Shown: positions 24,110 through 39,284 of the stretch, one piece after another
Position numbering within the stretch: the first letter of the stretch is position 1
Layout: each line of letters opens with the position of its first letter
Source: Acanthosepion esculentum
Lineage: Eukaryota; Mollusca; Cephalopoda; Sepiida; Sepiidae
Direction of reading: 5' to 3'
DNA: 64,000 bases
Assembly (NCBI GenBank): GCA_964036315.1
Contig: OZ038498.1
Coordinates: forward strand, 10,659,468-10,723,467
Made by a program: the position numbers and the translations under genes
Notes under the pieces: generated by a model
What the model saw: the letters and a program-made list of their open reading frames with translations, nothing else
Databases searched by the model: none
What the model was told of the DNA's origin: nothing

Positions 24110-25350
24110 CTTGAATGATTGAATGTTTATATTAGTTATAATGACTAGTCGTGAATCGAAAGAGACAAGATCGCCCAAATGTGTATCAGGTATGGCACTT
24201 GACTGATTGAATGTTTATATTAGTTATAATGACTAGTCTTGAATCCAACGAGACAAGATCGCCCAAGTGTGTATCAGGTATGGCACTTGAATGATTGAAT
24301 GTTTATATTAGTTATAATGACTAGTCGTGAATCGAAAGAGTGAAGATCGCCCAATTGGGTATCAGATATGGCACTTGACTGATTGAATGTTTATATTAGT
24401 TATAATGACTAGTCATGAATCGAAAGAGTGAAGATCGCCCAAATGTGTATCAGGTATGGCACTTGACTGATTGAATGTTTATATTAGATATAATGACTAG
24501 TCGTGAATCGAAAGAGACACAATCGCCCAAGTGTGTATCAGGTATGGCACTTGACTGATTGAATGTTTATATTAGTTATAATGACTAGTCGTGAATTGAA
24601 TGAGACAAGATCGCCCAAGTGTGTATCAGGTATGGCACTTGACTGATTGAATGTTTATATTAGTTATAATGACTAGTCGTGAATCGAAAGAGTGAAGATC
24701 GCCCAAATGTGTGTCAGGTATGGCACTTGACTGATTGAATGTTTATATTAGTTATAATGACTAGTCGAGAATCGAAAGAGACAAGATCGCCCAAATGTGT
24801 ATCAGGTATGGCACTTGACTGATTGAATGTTTATATTAGTTATAATGACTAGTCTTGAATCCAACGAGGCAAGATCGCCCAAGTGTGTATCAGGTATGGC
24901 ACTTGAATGATTGAATGTTTATATTAGTTATAATGACTAGTCGTGAATAGAAAGAGTGAAGATCGCCCAATTGGGTATCAGATATGGCACTTGACTGATT
25001 GAATGTTTATATTAGTTATAATGACTAGTCATGAATCGAAAGAGTGAAGATCGCCCAAATGTGTATCAGGTATGGCACTTGACTGATTGAATGTTTATGT
25101 TAGATATAATGACTAGTCGTGAATCGAAAGAGACACAATCGCCCAAGTGTGTATCAGGTATGGCACTTGACTGATTGAATGTTTATATTAGTTATAATGA
25201 CTAGTCGTGAATTGAATGAGACAAGATCGCCCAAGTGTGTATCAGGTATGGCACTTGACTGATTGAATGTTTATATTAGTTATAATGACTAGTCGTGAAT
25301 CGAAAGAGTGAAGATCGCCCAAATGTGTGTCAGGTATGGCACTTGACTGA
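24110..25350. repeat. 7-unit tandem duplication (616 bp)
   Basis: The marker GTCTTGAATCCAACGAG occurs at 24,237 and again 616 bp later. Both are followed by the same series: TTGGGTATCAGATATGG, CATGAATCG, TTAGATATAATG, GACACAATCGCCC and GTGAATTGAATGAG. An older relative with GTCTTGAATCGAACGAG lies near 21,421, 2,816 bp (32 units) upstream. Confidence 0.85.
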
Positions 25351-26589
25351 TTGAATGTTTATATTAGTTATAATGACTAGTCGTGAATTGAATGAGACAA
25401 GATCGCCCAAGTGTGTATCAGGTATGGCACTTGACTGATTGAATGTTTATATTAGTTATAATGACTAGTCGTGAATCGAAAGAGTGAAGATCGCCCAAAT
25501 GTGTGTCAGGTATGGCACTTGACTGATTGAATGTTTATATTAGTTATAATGACTAGTCGTGAATTGAATGAGACAAGATCGCCCAAGTGTGTATCAGGTA
25601 TGGCACTTGACTGATTGAATGTTTATATTAGTTATAATAACTAGTCGTGAGTCGAAAGAGTGAAGATCGTCCAAATGTGTATCAGGTATGGCACTGGACT
25701 GATTGAATGTTTATATTAGTTATAATGACTAGTCGTGAATCGAATGAGACAAGATCGCCCAAGTGTGTATCAGGTATGGCACTTGACTGATTGAATGTTT
25801 ATATTAGTTATAATGACTAGTCGTGATCGAAAGAGTGAAGATCACCCAAATGTGTATCAGGTATGGCACTTGACTGATGGAATGTTTATATTAGTTATAA
25901 TGACTAGTCCTGAATCGAATGAGACAAGATCGCCCAAGTGTGTATCAGGTATGGCACTTGACTGATTGAATGTTTATATTAATTATAATGACTAGTCCTG
26001 AATCGAATGAGACAAGATCGCCCAAGTGTGTATCAGGTATGGCACTTGAATGATTGAATGTTTATATTAGTTATAAACACTAGTCGTGAATCGAAAGAGT
26101 GAAGATCGCCCAAATGGGTATCAGGTATGGCACTTGACTGATTGAATGTTTATATTAGTTATAATGACTAGTCGTGAATCGAAAGAGACAAGATCGCCCA
26201 AGTGTGTATCAGGTATGGCACTTGACTGATTGAATGTTTATATTAGTTATAATGACTAGTCGTGAATCGAATGAGACAAGATCGCCCAAGTGTTTATCAG
26301 GTATGGCACTTGACTGATTGAATGTTTATATTAGTTATAATGACTAGTCGTGAATCGAAAGAGTGAAGATCGCCCAAATGTGTAACAGGTATGGCACTTG
26401 ACTGATTGAATGTTTATATTAGTTATAATGACTAGTCTTGAATCGAAAGAGACGTGATCGCCCAAATGTGTATCAGGTATGGCACCTGACTGATTGAATG
26501 TTTATATTAGTTATAATGACTAGTCGTGAATCGAAAGAGACAAGATCACCCAAGTGTGTATCAGGTATGGCACTTGATTGATTGAATGT

Positions 26590-29080
26590 TTATATTAGTT
26601 ATAATGACTAGTCGTGAATCGAAAGAGACAATATCGCCCAAGTGTGTATCAGGTATGGCACTTGACTGATTGAATGTTTATATTAGTTATAATGACTAGT
26701 CGTGAATCGAATGAGACAAGATCGCCCAAGTGTGTATCAGGTATGGCACTTGACTGATTGAATGTTTATATTAGTTGTAATGACTAGTCGTGAATCGAAA
26801 GAGACAAGATCCACCAAATGTGTCTCATGTATGGCACTTTACTGATTGAATGTTTATAATAGTTATAATGACTAGTCGTGAATCGAAAGAGTGAAGATCG
26901 CCCAAATGTGTATCAGGTATGGCACTTGACTGATTGAATGTTTATATTAGTTATAATGACTAGTCGTCAATCGAATGAGACAAGATCGCCCAAGTGTGTA
27001 TCAGGTATGGCACTTGACTGGTGGAATGTTTATATTAGTTATAATGACTAGTCGTGAATCGAAAGAGTGAAGATCGCCCAAATGTGTATCAGGTATGGCA
27101 CTTGACTGATTGAATGTTTATATTAGTTATAATGACTAGTCGTGAGTCGAAAGAGTGAAGATCGCCCAAATGTGTATCAGGTATGGCACTTGAGTGATTG
27201 AATGTTTATATTAGTTATAATGACTAGTCGTGAATCGAAAGAGTGAAGATCGCGCAAATGTGTATCAGGTATGGCACTTGACTGATTGAATGTTTATATT
27301 AGTTATAATGACTAGTCGTGAATCGAAAGAGTGAAGATCGCCCATATGTGTATCAGGTATGGCACCTGACTGATTGAATGTTTATATTAGTTATAATGAC
27401 TAGTCGTGAATCGAAAGAGACAAGATCGCCCAAGTGTGTATCAGGTATGGCAGTTGACTGATTGAATGTTTATATTAGTTATAAAGACTAGTCGTGAATC
27501 GAATGAGACAAGATCGCCCAAGTGTGTATCAGGTATGGCACTTGACTGATTGAATGTTTATATTAGTTATAATGACTAGTCGTGAATCGAAAGAGTGAAG
27601 ATCGCCCAAATGTGTATCAGGTATGGCACCTGACTGATTGAATGTTTATATTAGTTATAATGACTAGTCGTGAATCGAAAGAGACAAGATCGCCCAAGTG
27701 TGTATCAGGTATGGCACTTGATTGATTGAATGTTTATATTAGATATAATGACTAGTCGTGAATCGAAAGAGACAAGATCGCTCAAGTGTGTATCAGGTAT
27801 GGCACTTGACTGATTGAATGTTTATATTAGTTGTAATGACTAGTCGTGAATCGAAAGAGACAATATCGCCCAAGTGTGTATCAGGTATGGCACTTGACTG
27901 ATTGAATGTTTATATTAGTTATAATGACTAGTCGTGAATCGAATGAGACAAGATCGCCCAAGTGTGTATCAGGTATGGCACTTGACTGATTGAATGTTTA
28001 TATTAGTTGTAATGACTAGTCGTGAATCGAAAGAGACAAGATCCACCAAATGTGTCTCATGTATGGCACTTTACTGATTGAATGTTTATAATAGTTATAA
28101 TGACTAGTCGTGAATCGAAAGAGTGAAGATCGCCCAAATGTGTATCAGGTATGGCACTTGACTGATTGAATGTTTATATTAGTTATAATGACTAGTCGTC
28201 AATCGAATGAGACAAGATCGCCCAAGTGTGTATCAGGTATGGCACTTGACTGGTGGAATGTTTATATTAGTTATAATGACTAGTCGTGAATCGAAAGAGT
28301 GAAGATCGCCCAAATGTGTATCAGGTATGGCACTTGACTGATTGAATGTTTATATTAGTTATAATGACTAGTGGTGAATCGAATGAGACAAGATCGCCCA
28401 AGTGTGTATCAGGTATGGCACTTGACTGGTGGAATGTTTATATTAGTTATAATGACTAGTCGTGAATCGAAAGAGTGAAGATCGCCCAAATGTGTATCAG
28501 GTATGGCACTTGACTGATTGAATGTTTATATTAGTTATAATGACTAGTCGTGAGTCGAAAGAGTGAAGATCGCCCAAATGTGTATCAGGTATGGCACTTG
28601 AGTGATTGAATGTTTATATTAGTTATAATGACTAGTCGTGAATCGAAAGAGTGAAGATCGCGCAAATGTGTATCAGGTATGGCACTTGACTGATTGAATG
28701 TTTATATTAGTTATAATGACTAGTCGTGAATCGAAAGAGTGAAGATCGCCCATATGTGTATCAGGTATGGCACCTGACTGATTGAATGTTTATATTAGTT
28801 ATAATGACTAGTCGTGAATCGAAAGAGACAAGATCGCCCAAGTGTGTATCAGGTATGGCAGTTGACTGATTGAATGTTTATATTAGTTATAAAGACTAGT
28901 CGTGAATCGAATGAGACAAGATCGCCCAAGTGTGTATCAGGTATGGCACTTGACTGATTGAATGTTTATATTAGTTATAATGACTAGTCGTGAATCGAAA
29001 GAGTGAAGATCGCCCAAATGTGTATCAGGTATGGCACCTGACTGATTGAATGTTTATATTAGTTATAATGACTAGTCGTG
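26590..29080. repeat. 14-unit duplication (1,232 bp) with a later two-unit gain
   Basis: GATCCACCAAATGTGTCTCA occurs at about 26,808 and 28,040, and GACAATATCGCCC at 26,627 and 27,859, both 1,232 bp (14 units) apart. Further right the offset becomes 1,408 bp (16 units) at GTGAGTCGAAAG (27,142 to 28,550). A two-unit insertion containing GTGGTGAATCG and CTGGTGGAATG accounts for it. Confidence 0.85.
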
Positions 29081-29829
29081 AATCGAAAGAGACAAGATCG
29101 CCCAAGTGTGTATCAGGTATGGCACTTGATTGATTGAATGTTTATATTAGTTATAATGACTAGTCGTGAATCGAAAGAGACAAGATCGCTCAAGTGTGTA
29201 TCAGGTATGGCACTTGACTGATTGAATGTTTATATTAGTTGTAATGACTAGTCGTGAATCGAAAGAGACAAGATCGCCCAAGTGTGTATCAGGTATGGCA
29301 CTTGACTGATTGAATGTTTATATTAGTTATAATGACTAGTCGTGAATCGAATGAGACAAGATCGCCCAAGTGTTTATCAGGTATGGCACTTGACTGATTG
29401 AATGTTTATATTAGTTATAATGACTAGTCGTGAATCGAAAGAGTGAAGATCGCCCAAATGTGTAACAGGTATGGCACTTGACTGATTGAATGTTTATATT
29501 AGTTATAATGACTAGTCATGAATCGAATGAGACAAGATCGCACAAGTGTGTATCAGGTATGGCACTTGAATGATTGAATGTTTATATTAGTTATAATGAC
29601 TAGTCGTGAATCGAAAGAGCCAAGATCGCCCAAATGTGTATCAGGTATGGCACTTGACTGATTGAATGTTTATATTAGTTATAATGACTAGTCGTGATCG
29701 AAAGAGTGAAGATCACCCAAATGTGTATCAGGTATGGCACTTGACTGATGGAATGTTTATATTAGTTATAATGACTAGTCGTGAATCGAATGAGACAAGA
29801 TCGCCCAAGTGTGTATCAGGTATGGCACT

Positions 29830-32120
29830 TGACTGATTGAATGTTTATATTAATTATAATGACTAGTCCTGAATCGAATGAGACAAGATCGCCCAAGTGT
29901 GTATCAGGTATCGCACTTGAATGATTGAATGTTTATATTAGTTATAAAGACTAGTCGTGAATCGAAAGAGTGAAGATCGCCCAAATGGGTATCAGGTATG
30001 GCACTTGACTGATTGAATGTTTATATTAGTTATAATGACTAGTCGTGAATCGAAAGAGACAAGATCGCCCAAGTGTGTATCAGGTATGGCACTTGACTGA
30101 TTGAATGTTTATATTAGTTATAATGACTAGTCGTGAATCGAATGAGACAAGATCGCCCAAGTGTTTATCAGGTATGGCACTTGACTGATTGAATGTTTAT
30201 ATTAGTTATAATGACTAGTCGTGAATCGAAAGAGTGAAGATCGCCCAAATGTGTAACAGGTATGGCACTTGACTGATTGAATGTTTATATTAGTTATAAT
30301 GACTAGTCTTGAATCGAAAGAGACGTGATCGCCCAAATGTGTATCAGGTATGGCACCTGACTGATTGAATGTTTATATTAGTTATAATGACTAGTCGTGA
30401 ATCGAAAGAGACAAGATCACCCAAGTGTGTATCAGGTATGGCACTTGATTGATTGAATGTTTATATTAGTTATAATGACCAGCCGTGAATCGAAAGAGAC
30501 AAGATCGCCCAAGTGTGTATCAGGTATGTCACCTGACTGATTGAATGTTTATATTAGTTATAATGACTAGTCGTGAATCGAAAGGGACAATATCGCCCAA
30601 GTGTGTATCAGGTATGGCACTTGACTGATTGAATGTTTATATTAGTTATAATGACTAGTCGTGAATCGAATGAGACAAGATCGCCCAAGTGTGTATCAGG
30701 TATGGCACTTGACTGATTGAATGTTTATATTAGTTGTAATGACTAGTCGTGAATCGAAAGAGACAAGATCCACCAAATGTGTATCATGTATGGCTCTTTA
30801 CTGATTGAATGTTTATAATAGTTATAATGACTAGTCGTGAATCGAAAGAGTGAAGATCGCCCAAATGTGTATCAGGTATGGCACTTGACTGATTGAATGT
30901 TTATATTAGTTATAATGACTAGTCGTCAATCGAATGAGACAAGATCGCACAAGTGTGTATCAGGTATGGCACTTGACTGATTGAATGTTTATATTAATTA
31001 TAATGACTAGTCCTGAATCGAATGAGACAAGATCGCCCAAGTGTGTATCAGGTATGGCACTTGAATGATTGAATGTTTATATTAGTTATAAAGACTAGTC
31101 GTGAATCGAAAGAGTGAAGATCGCCCAAATGGGTATCAGGTATGGCACTTGACTGATTGAATGTTTATATTAGTTATAATGACTAGTCGTGAATCGAAAG
31201 AGACAAGATCGCCCAAGTGTGTATCAGGTATGGCACTTGACTGATTGAATGTTTATATTAGTTATAATGACTAGTCGTGAATCGAATGAGACAAGATCGC
31301 CCAAGTGTTTATCAGGTATGGCACTTGACTGATTGAATGTTTATATTAGTTATAATGACTAGTCGTGAATCGAAAGAGTGAAGATCGCCCAAATGTGTAA
31401 CAGGTATGGCACTTGACTGATTGAATGTTTATATTAGTTATAATGACTAGTCTTGAATCGAAAGAGACGTGATCGCCCAAATGTGTATCAGGTATGGCAC
31501 CTGACTGATTGAATGTTTATATTAGTTATAATGACTAGTCGTGAATCGAAAGAGACAAGATCACCCAAGTGTGTATCAGGTATGGCACTTGATTGATTGA
31601 ATGTTTATATTAGTTATAATGACCAGCCGTGAATCGAAAGAGACAAGATCGCCCAAGTGTGTATCAGGTATGGCACCTGACTGATTGAATGTTTATATTA
31701 GTTATAATGACTAGTCGTGAATCGAAAGAGACAATATCGCCCAAGTGTGTATCAGGTATGGCACTTGACTGATTGAATGTTTATATTAGTTATAATGACT
31801 AGTCGTGAATCGAATGAGACAAGATCGCCCAAGTGTGTATCAGGTATGGCACTTGACTGATTGAATGTTTATATTAGTTGTAATGACTAGTCGTGAATCG
31901 AAAGAGACAAGATCCACCAAATGTGTATCATGTATGGCACTTTACTGATTGAATGTTTATAATAGTTATAATGACTAGTCGTGAATCGAAAGAGTGAAGA
32001 TCGCCCAAATGTGTATCAGGTATGGCACTTGACTGATTGAATGTTTATATTAGTTATAATGACTAGTCGTCAATCGAATGAGACAAGATCGCCCAAGTGT
32101 GTATCAGGTATGGCACTTGA
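29830..32120. repeat. 13-unit tandem duplication (1,144 bp)
   Basis: TTAATTATAATGACTAGTCC occurs at about 29,850 and 30,994, TGTAACAGG at 30,252 and 31,396, and GATCCACCAAATG at 30,767 and 31,911. All are exactly 1,144 bp apart. Small differences separate the copies, for example GGTATGTCACC versus GGTATGGCACC and GGCTCTTTAC versus GGCACTTTAC. The same series also occurs 3,871 bp upstream (44 units minus 1) near 25,980. Confidence 0.88.
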
Positions 32121-33389
32121 CTGGTGGAATGTTTATATTAGTTATAATGACTAGTCGTGAATCGAAAGAGTGAAGATCGCCCAAATGTGTATCAGGTATG
32201 GCACTTGACTGATTGAATGTTTATATTAGTTATAATGACTAGTCGTGAATCGAATGAGACAAGATCGCCCAAGTGTGTATCAGGTATGGCACTTGACTGG
32301 TGGAATGTTTATATTAGTTATAATGACTAGTCGTGAATCGAAAGAGTGAAGATCGCCCAAATGTGTATCAGGTATGGCACTTGACTGATTGAATGTTTAT
32401 ATTAGTTATAATGACTAGTCGTGAGTCGAAAGAGTGAAGATCGCCCAAATGTGTATCAGGTATGGCACTTGAGTGATTGAATGTTTATATTAGTTATAAT
32501 GACTAGTCGTGAAACGAAAGAGTGAAGATCGCGCAAATGTGTATCAGGTATGGCACTTGACTGATTGAATGTTTATATTAGTTATAATGACTAGTCGTGA
32601 ATCGAAAGAGTGAAGATCGCCCATATGTGTATCAGGTATGGCACCTGACTGATTGAATGTTTATATTAGTTATAATGACTAGTCGTGAATCGAAAGAGAC
32701 AAGATCGCCCAAGTGTGTATCAGGTATGGCAGTTGACTGATTGAATGTTTATATTAGTTATAATGACTAGTCGTGAATCGAATGAGACAAGATCGCCCAA
32801 GTGTGTATCAGGTATGGCACTTGACTGATTGAATGTTTATATTAGTTATAATGACTAGTCGTGAATCGAAAGAGTGAAGATCGCCCAAATGTGTATCAGG
32901 TATGGAACCTGACTGATTGAATGTTTATATTAGTTATAATGACTAGTCGTGAATCGAAAGAGACAAGATCGCCCAAGTGTGTATCAGGTATAGCACTTGA
33001 CTGATTGAATGTTTATATTAGTTATAATGACTAGTCGTGAATCGAAAGAGACAAGATCGCTCAAGTGTGTATCAGATATGGCACTTGACTGATTGAATGT
33101 TTATATTAGTTGTAATGACTAGTCGTGAATCGAAAGAGACAAGATCGCCCAAGTGTGTATCAGGTATGGCACTTGACTGATTGAATGTTTATATTAGTTA
33201 TAATGACTAGTCGTGAATCGAATGAGACAAGATCGCCCAAGTGTTTATCAGGTATGGCACTTGACTGATTGAATGTTTATATTAGTTATAATGACTAGTC
33301 GTGAATCGAAAGAGTGAAGATCGCCCAAATGTGTAACAGGTATGGCACTTGACTGATTGAATGTTTATATTAGTTATAATGACTAGTCA
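30990..33389. repeat. Higher-order block repeated about 3,431 bp downstream
   Basis: Markers at 30,995 (TTAATTATAATG followed by the CCTGAATCG variant) and 31,914 (CCACCAAATG) recur at 34,426 and 35,345. That is 3,431 bp, or 39 units minus one base. The missing base lies in the 87-bp unit GTCGTGATCGAAAGAGTG near 34,268. The block then feeds the larger duplications to the right. Confidence 0.85.
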
Positions 33390-35065
33390 TGAATCGAATG
33401 AGACAAGATCGCACAAGTGTGTATCAGGTATGGCACTTGAATGATTGAATGTTTATATTAGTTATAATGACTAGTCGTGAATCGAAAGAGACAAGATCGC
33501 CCAAATGTGTATCAGGTATGGCACTTGACTGATTGAATGTTTATATTAGTTATAATGACTAGTCTTGAATCGAACGAGACAAGATCGCCCAAGTGTGTAT
33601 CAGGTATGGCACTTGAATGATTGAATGTTTATATTAGTTATAATGACTAGTCGTGAATCGAAAGAGTGAAGATCGCCCAATTGGGTATCAGATATGGCAC
33701 TTGACTGATTGAATGTTTATATTTGTTATAATGACTAGTCATGAATCGAAAGAGTGAAGATCGCCCAAATGTGTATCAGGTATGGCACTTGACTGATTGA
33801 ATGTTTATATTAGATATAATGACTAGTCGTGAATCGAAAGAGACACAATCGCCCAAGTGTGTATCAGGTATGGCACTTGACTGATTGAATGTTTATATTA
33901 GTTATAATGACTAGTCGTGAATTGAATGAGACAAGATCGCCCAAGTGTGTATCAGGTATGGCACTTGACTGATTGAATGTTTATATTAGTTATAATGACT
34001 AGTCGTGAATCGAAAGAGTGAAGATCGCCCAAATGTGTGTCAGGTATGGCACTTGACTGATTGAATGTTTATATTAGTTATAATGACTAGTCGTGAGTCG
34101 AAAGAGTGAAGATCGTCCAAATGTGTATCAGGTATGGCACTGGACTGATTGAATGTTTATATTAGTTATAATGACTAGTCGTGAATCGAATGAGACAAGA
34201 TCGCCCAAGTGTGTATCAGGTATGGCACTTGACTGATTGAATGTTTATATTAGTTATAATGACTAGTCGTGATCGAAAGAGTGAAGATCACCCAAATGTG
34301 TATCAGGTATGGCACTTGACTGATGGAATGTTTATATTAGTTATAATGATTAGTCGTGAATCGAATGAGACAAGATCGCCCAAGTGTGTATCAGGTATGG
34401 CACTTGACTGATTGAATGTTTATATTAATTATAATGACTAGTCCTGAATCGAATGAGACAAGATCGCCCAAGTGTGTATCAGGTATGGCACTTGAATGAT
34501 TGAATGTTTATATTAGTTATAAAGACTAGTCGTGAATCGAAAGAGTGAAGATCGCCCAAATGGGTATCAGGTATGGCACTTGACTGATTGAATGTTTATA
34601 TTAGTTATAATGACTAGTCGTGAATCGAAAGAGACAAGATCGCCCAAGTGTGTATCAGGTATGGCACTTGACTGATTGAATGTTTATATTAGTTATAATG
34701 ACTAGTCGTGAATCGAATGAGACAAGATCGCCCAAGTGTTTATCAGGTATGGCACTTGACTGATTGAATGTTTATATTAGTTATAATGACTAGTCGTGAA
34801 TCGAAAGAGTGAAGATCGCCCAAATGTGTAACAGGTATGGCACTTGACTGATTGAATGTTTATATTAGTTATAATGACTAGTCTTGAATCGAAAGAGACG
34901 TGATCGCCCAAATGTGTATCAGGTATGGCACCTGACTGATTGAATGTTTATATTAGTTATAATGACTAGTCGTGAATCGAAAGAGACAAGATCACCCAAG
35001 TGTGTATCAGGTATGGCACTTGATTGAGTGAATGTTTATATTAGTTATAATGACCAGCCGTGAAT
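33040..35065. repeat. Source block of a 4,221-bp offset duplication
   Basis: The stretch from GATCGCTCAAG with ATCAGATATGG (33,057) through GCACAAGTG (33,411) to the GACCAGCCG region (about 35,055) recurs at about 37,260-39,285. The offset is 4,221 bp, 48 units minus 3 bases, explained by one 87-bp and one 86-bp unit in between. Copies are nearly identical along their length. Confidence 0.88.
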
Positions 35066-37240
35066 CGAAAGAGACAAGATCGCCCAAGTGTGTATCAGGT
35101 ATGGCACCTGACTGATTGAATGTTTATATTAGTTATAATGACTAGTCGTGAATCGAAAGAGACAATATCGCCCAAGTGTGTATCAGGTATGGCACTTGAC
35201 TGATTGAATGTTTATATTAGTTATAATGACTAGTCGTGAATCGAATGAGACAAGATCGCCCAAGTGTGTATCAGGTATGGCACTTGACTGATTGAATGTT
35301 TATATTAGTTGTAATGACTAGTCGTGAATCGAAAGAGACAAGATCCACCAAATGTGTATCATGTATGGCACTTTACTGATTGAATGTTTATAATAGTTAT
35401 AATGACTAGTCGTGAATCGAAAGAGTGAAGATCGCCCAAATGTGTATCAGGTATGGCACTTGACTGATTGAATGTTTATATTAGTTATAATGACTAGTCG
35501 TCAATCGAATGAGACAAGATAGCCCAAGTGTGTATCAGGTATGGCACTTGACTGGTGGAATGTTTATATTAGTTATAATGACTAGTCGTGAATCGAAAGA
35601 GTGAAGATCGCCCAAATGTGTATCAGGTATGGCACTTGACTGATTGAATGTTTATATTAGTTATAATGACTAGTCGTGAATCGAATGAGACAAGATCGCC
35701 CAAGTGTGTATCAGGTATGGCACTTGACTGGTGGAATGTTTATATAAGTTATAATGACTAGTCGTGAATCGAAAGAGTGAAGATCGCCCAAATGTGTATC
35801 AGGTATGGCACTTGACTGATTGAATGTTTATATTAGTTATAATGACTAGTCGTGAGTCGAAAGAGTGAAGATCGCCCAAATGTGTATCAGGTATGGCACT
35901 TGAGTGATTGAATGTTTATATTAGTTATAATGACTAGTCGTGAATCGAAAGAGTGAAGATCGCGCAAATGTGTATCAGGTATGGCACTTGACTGATTGAA
36001 TGTTTATATTAGTTATAATGACTAGTCGTGAATCGAAAGAGTGAAGATCGCCCATATGTGTATCAGGTATGGCACCTGACTGATTGAATGTTTATATTAG
36101 TTATAATGACTAGTCGTGAATCGAAAGACACAAGATCGCCCAAGTGTGTATCAGGTATGGCAGTTGACTGATTGAATGTTTATATTAGTTATAATGACTA
36201 GTCGTGAATCGAATGAGACAAGATCGCCCAAGTGTGTATCAGGTATGGCACTTGACTGATTGAATGTTTATATTAGTTATAATGACTAGTCGTGAATCGA
36301 AAGAGTGAAGATCGCCCAAATGTGTATCAGGTATGGCACCTGACTGATTGAATGTTTATATTAGTTATAATGACTAGTCGTGAATCGAAAGAGACAAGAT
36401 CGCCCAAGTGTGTATCATGTATGGCACTTGACTGATTGAATGTTTATATTAGTTATAATGACTAGTCGTGAATCGAAAGAGACAAGATCGCTCAAGTGTG
36501 TATCAGGTATGGCACTTGACTGATTGAATGTTTATATTAGTTGTAATGACTAGTCGTGAATCGAAAGAGACAAGATCGCCCAAGTGTGTATCAGGTATGG
36601 CACTTGACTGATTGAATGTTTATATTAGTTATAATGACTAGTCGTGAATCGAATGAGACAAGATCGCCCAAGTGTTTATCAGTTATGGCACTTGACTGAT
36701 TGAATGTTTATATTAGTTATAATGACTAGTCGTGAATCGAAAGAGTGAAGATCGCCCAAATGTGTAACAGGTATGGCACTTGACTGATTGAATGTTTATA
36801 TTAGTTATAATGACTAGTCTTGAATCGAAAGACACGTGATCGCCCAAATGTGTATCAGGTATGGCACCTGACTGATTGAATGTTTATATTAGTTATAATG
36901 ACTAGTCGTGAATCGAAAGAGACAATATCGCCCAAGTGTGTATCAGGTATGGCACTTGACTGATTGAATGTTTATATTAGTTATAATGACTAGTCGTGAA
37001 TCGAATGAGACAAGATCGCCCATGTGTATCAGGTATGGCACTTGACTGATTGAATGTTTATATTAGTTGTAATGACTAGTCGTGAATCGAAAGAGACAAG
37101 ATCCACCAAATGTGTATCATGTATGGCACTTTACTGATTGAATGTTTATAATAGTTATAATGACTAGTCGTGAATCGAAAGAAACTAGATCGCCCAAGTG
37201 TTTATCAGGTATGGCACTTGACTGATTGAATGTTTATATT
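33390..37240. repeat. About 44-unit block repeated 5,892 bp downstream, copy 1
   Basis: Markers at 33,411 (GCACAAGTG), 35,345 and 37,103 (CCACCAAATG), and GAAACTAGATCG near 37,180 recur at 39,303, 41,237, 42,995 and about 43,074. The constant offset of 5,892 bp is 67 units minus 4 bases. Even the 86-bp unit reading GCCCATGTGTATC (37,018) is copied to 42,910. Similarity ends near 37,240, where this copy continues TTAGTTATAATG and the other continues TTAATTATAATG. Confidence 0.9.
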
Positions 37241-39284
37241 AGTTATAATGACTAGTCGTGAATCGAAAGAGACAAGATCGCTCAAGTGTGTATCAGATAT
37301 GGCACTTGACTGATTGAATGTTTATATTAGTTGTAATGACTAGTCGTGAATCGAAAGAGACAAGATCGCCCAAGTGTGTATCAGGTATGGCACTTGACTG
37401 ATTGAATGTTTATATTAGTTATAATGACTAGTCGTGAATCGAATGAGACAAGATCGCCCAAGTGTTTATCAGGTATGGCACTTGACTGATTGAATGTTTA
37501 TATTAGTTATAATGACTAGTCGTGAATCGAAAGAGTGAAGATCGCCCAAATGTGTAACAGGTATGGCACTTGACTGATTGAATGTTTATATTAGTTATAA
37601 TGACTAGTCATGAATCGAATGAGACAAGATCGCACAAGTGTGTATCAGGTATGGCACTTGAATGATTGAATGTTTATATTAGTTATAATGACTAGTCGTG
37701 AATCGAAAGAGACAAGATCGCCCAAATGTGTATCAGGTATGGCACTTGACTGATTGAATGTTTATATTAGTTATAATGACTAGTCTTGAATCGAACGAGA
37801 CAAGATCGCCCAAGTGTGTATCAGGTATGGCACTTGAATGATTGAATGTTTATATTAGTTATAATGACTAGTCGTGAATCGAAAGAGTGAAGATCGCCCA
37901 ATTGGGTATCAGATATGGCACTTGACTGATTGAATGTTTATATTTGTTATAATGACTAGTCATGAATCGAAAGAGTGAAGATCGCCCAAATGTGTATCAG
38001 GTATGGCACTTGACTGATTGAATGTTTATATTAGATATAATGACTAGTCGTGAATCGAAAGAGACACAATCGCCCAAGTGTGTATCAGGTATGGCACTTG
38101 ACTGATTGAATGTTTATATTAGTTATAATGACTAGTCGTGAATTGAATGAGACAAGATCGCCCAAGTGTGTATCAGGTATGGCACTTGACTGATTGAATG
38201 TTTATATTAGTTATAATGACTAGTCGTGAATCGAAAGAGTGAAGATCGCCCAAATGTGTGTCAGGTATGGCACTTGACTGATTGAATGTTTATATTAGTT
38301 ATAATGACTAGTCGTGAGTCGAAAGAGTGAAGATCGTCCAAATGTGTATCAGGTATGGCACTGGACTGATTGAATGTTTATATTAGTTATAATGACTAGT
38401 CGTGAATCGAATGAGACAAGATCGCCCAAGTGTGTATCAGGTATGGCACTTGACTGATTGAATGTTTATATTAGTTATAATGACTAGTCGTGATCGAAAG
38501 AGTGAAGATCACCCAAATGTGTATCAGGTATGGCACTTGACTGATGGAATGTTTATATTAGTTATAATGATTAGTCGTGAATCGAATGAGACAAGATCGC
38601 CCAAGTGTGTATCAGGTATGGCACTTGACTGATTGAATGTTTATATTAATTATAATGACTAGTCCTGAATCGAATGAGACAAGATCGCCCAAGTGTGTAT
38701 CAGGTATGGCACTTGAATGATTGAATGTTTATATTAGTTATAAAGACTAGTCGTGAATCGAAAGAGTGAAGATCGCCCAAATGGGTATCAGGTATGGCAC
38801 TTGACTGATTGAATGTTTATATTAGTTATAATGACTAGTCGTGAATCGAAAGAGACAAGATCGCCCAAGTGTGTATCAGGTATGGCACTTGACTGATTGA
38901 ATGTTTATATTAGTTATAATGACTAGTCGTGAATCGAATGAGACAAGATCGCCCAAGTGTTTATCAGGTATGGCACTTGACTGATTGAATGTTTATATTA
39001 GTTATAATGACTAGTCGTGAATCGAAAGAGTGAAGATCGCCCAAATGTGTAACAGGTATGGCACTTGACTGATTGAATGTTTATATTAGTTATAATGACT
39101 AGTCTTGAATCGAAAGAGACGTGATCGCCCAAATGTGTATCAGGTATGGCACCTGACTGATTGAATGTTTATATTAGTTATAATGACTAGTCGTGAATCG
39201 AAAGAGACAAGATCACCCAAGTGTGTATCAGGTATGGCACTTGATTGAGTGAATGTTTATATTAGTTATAATGACCAGCCGTGA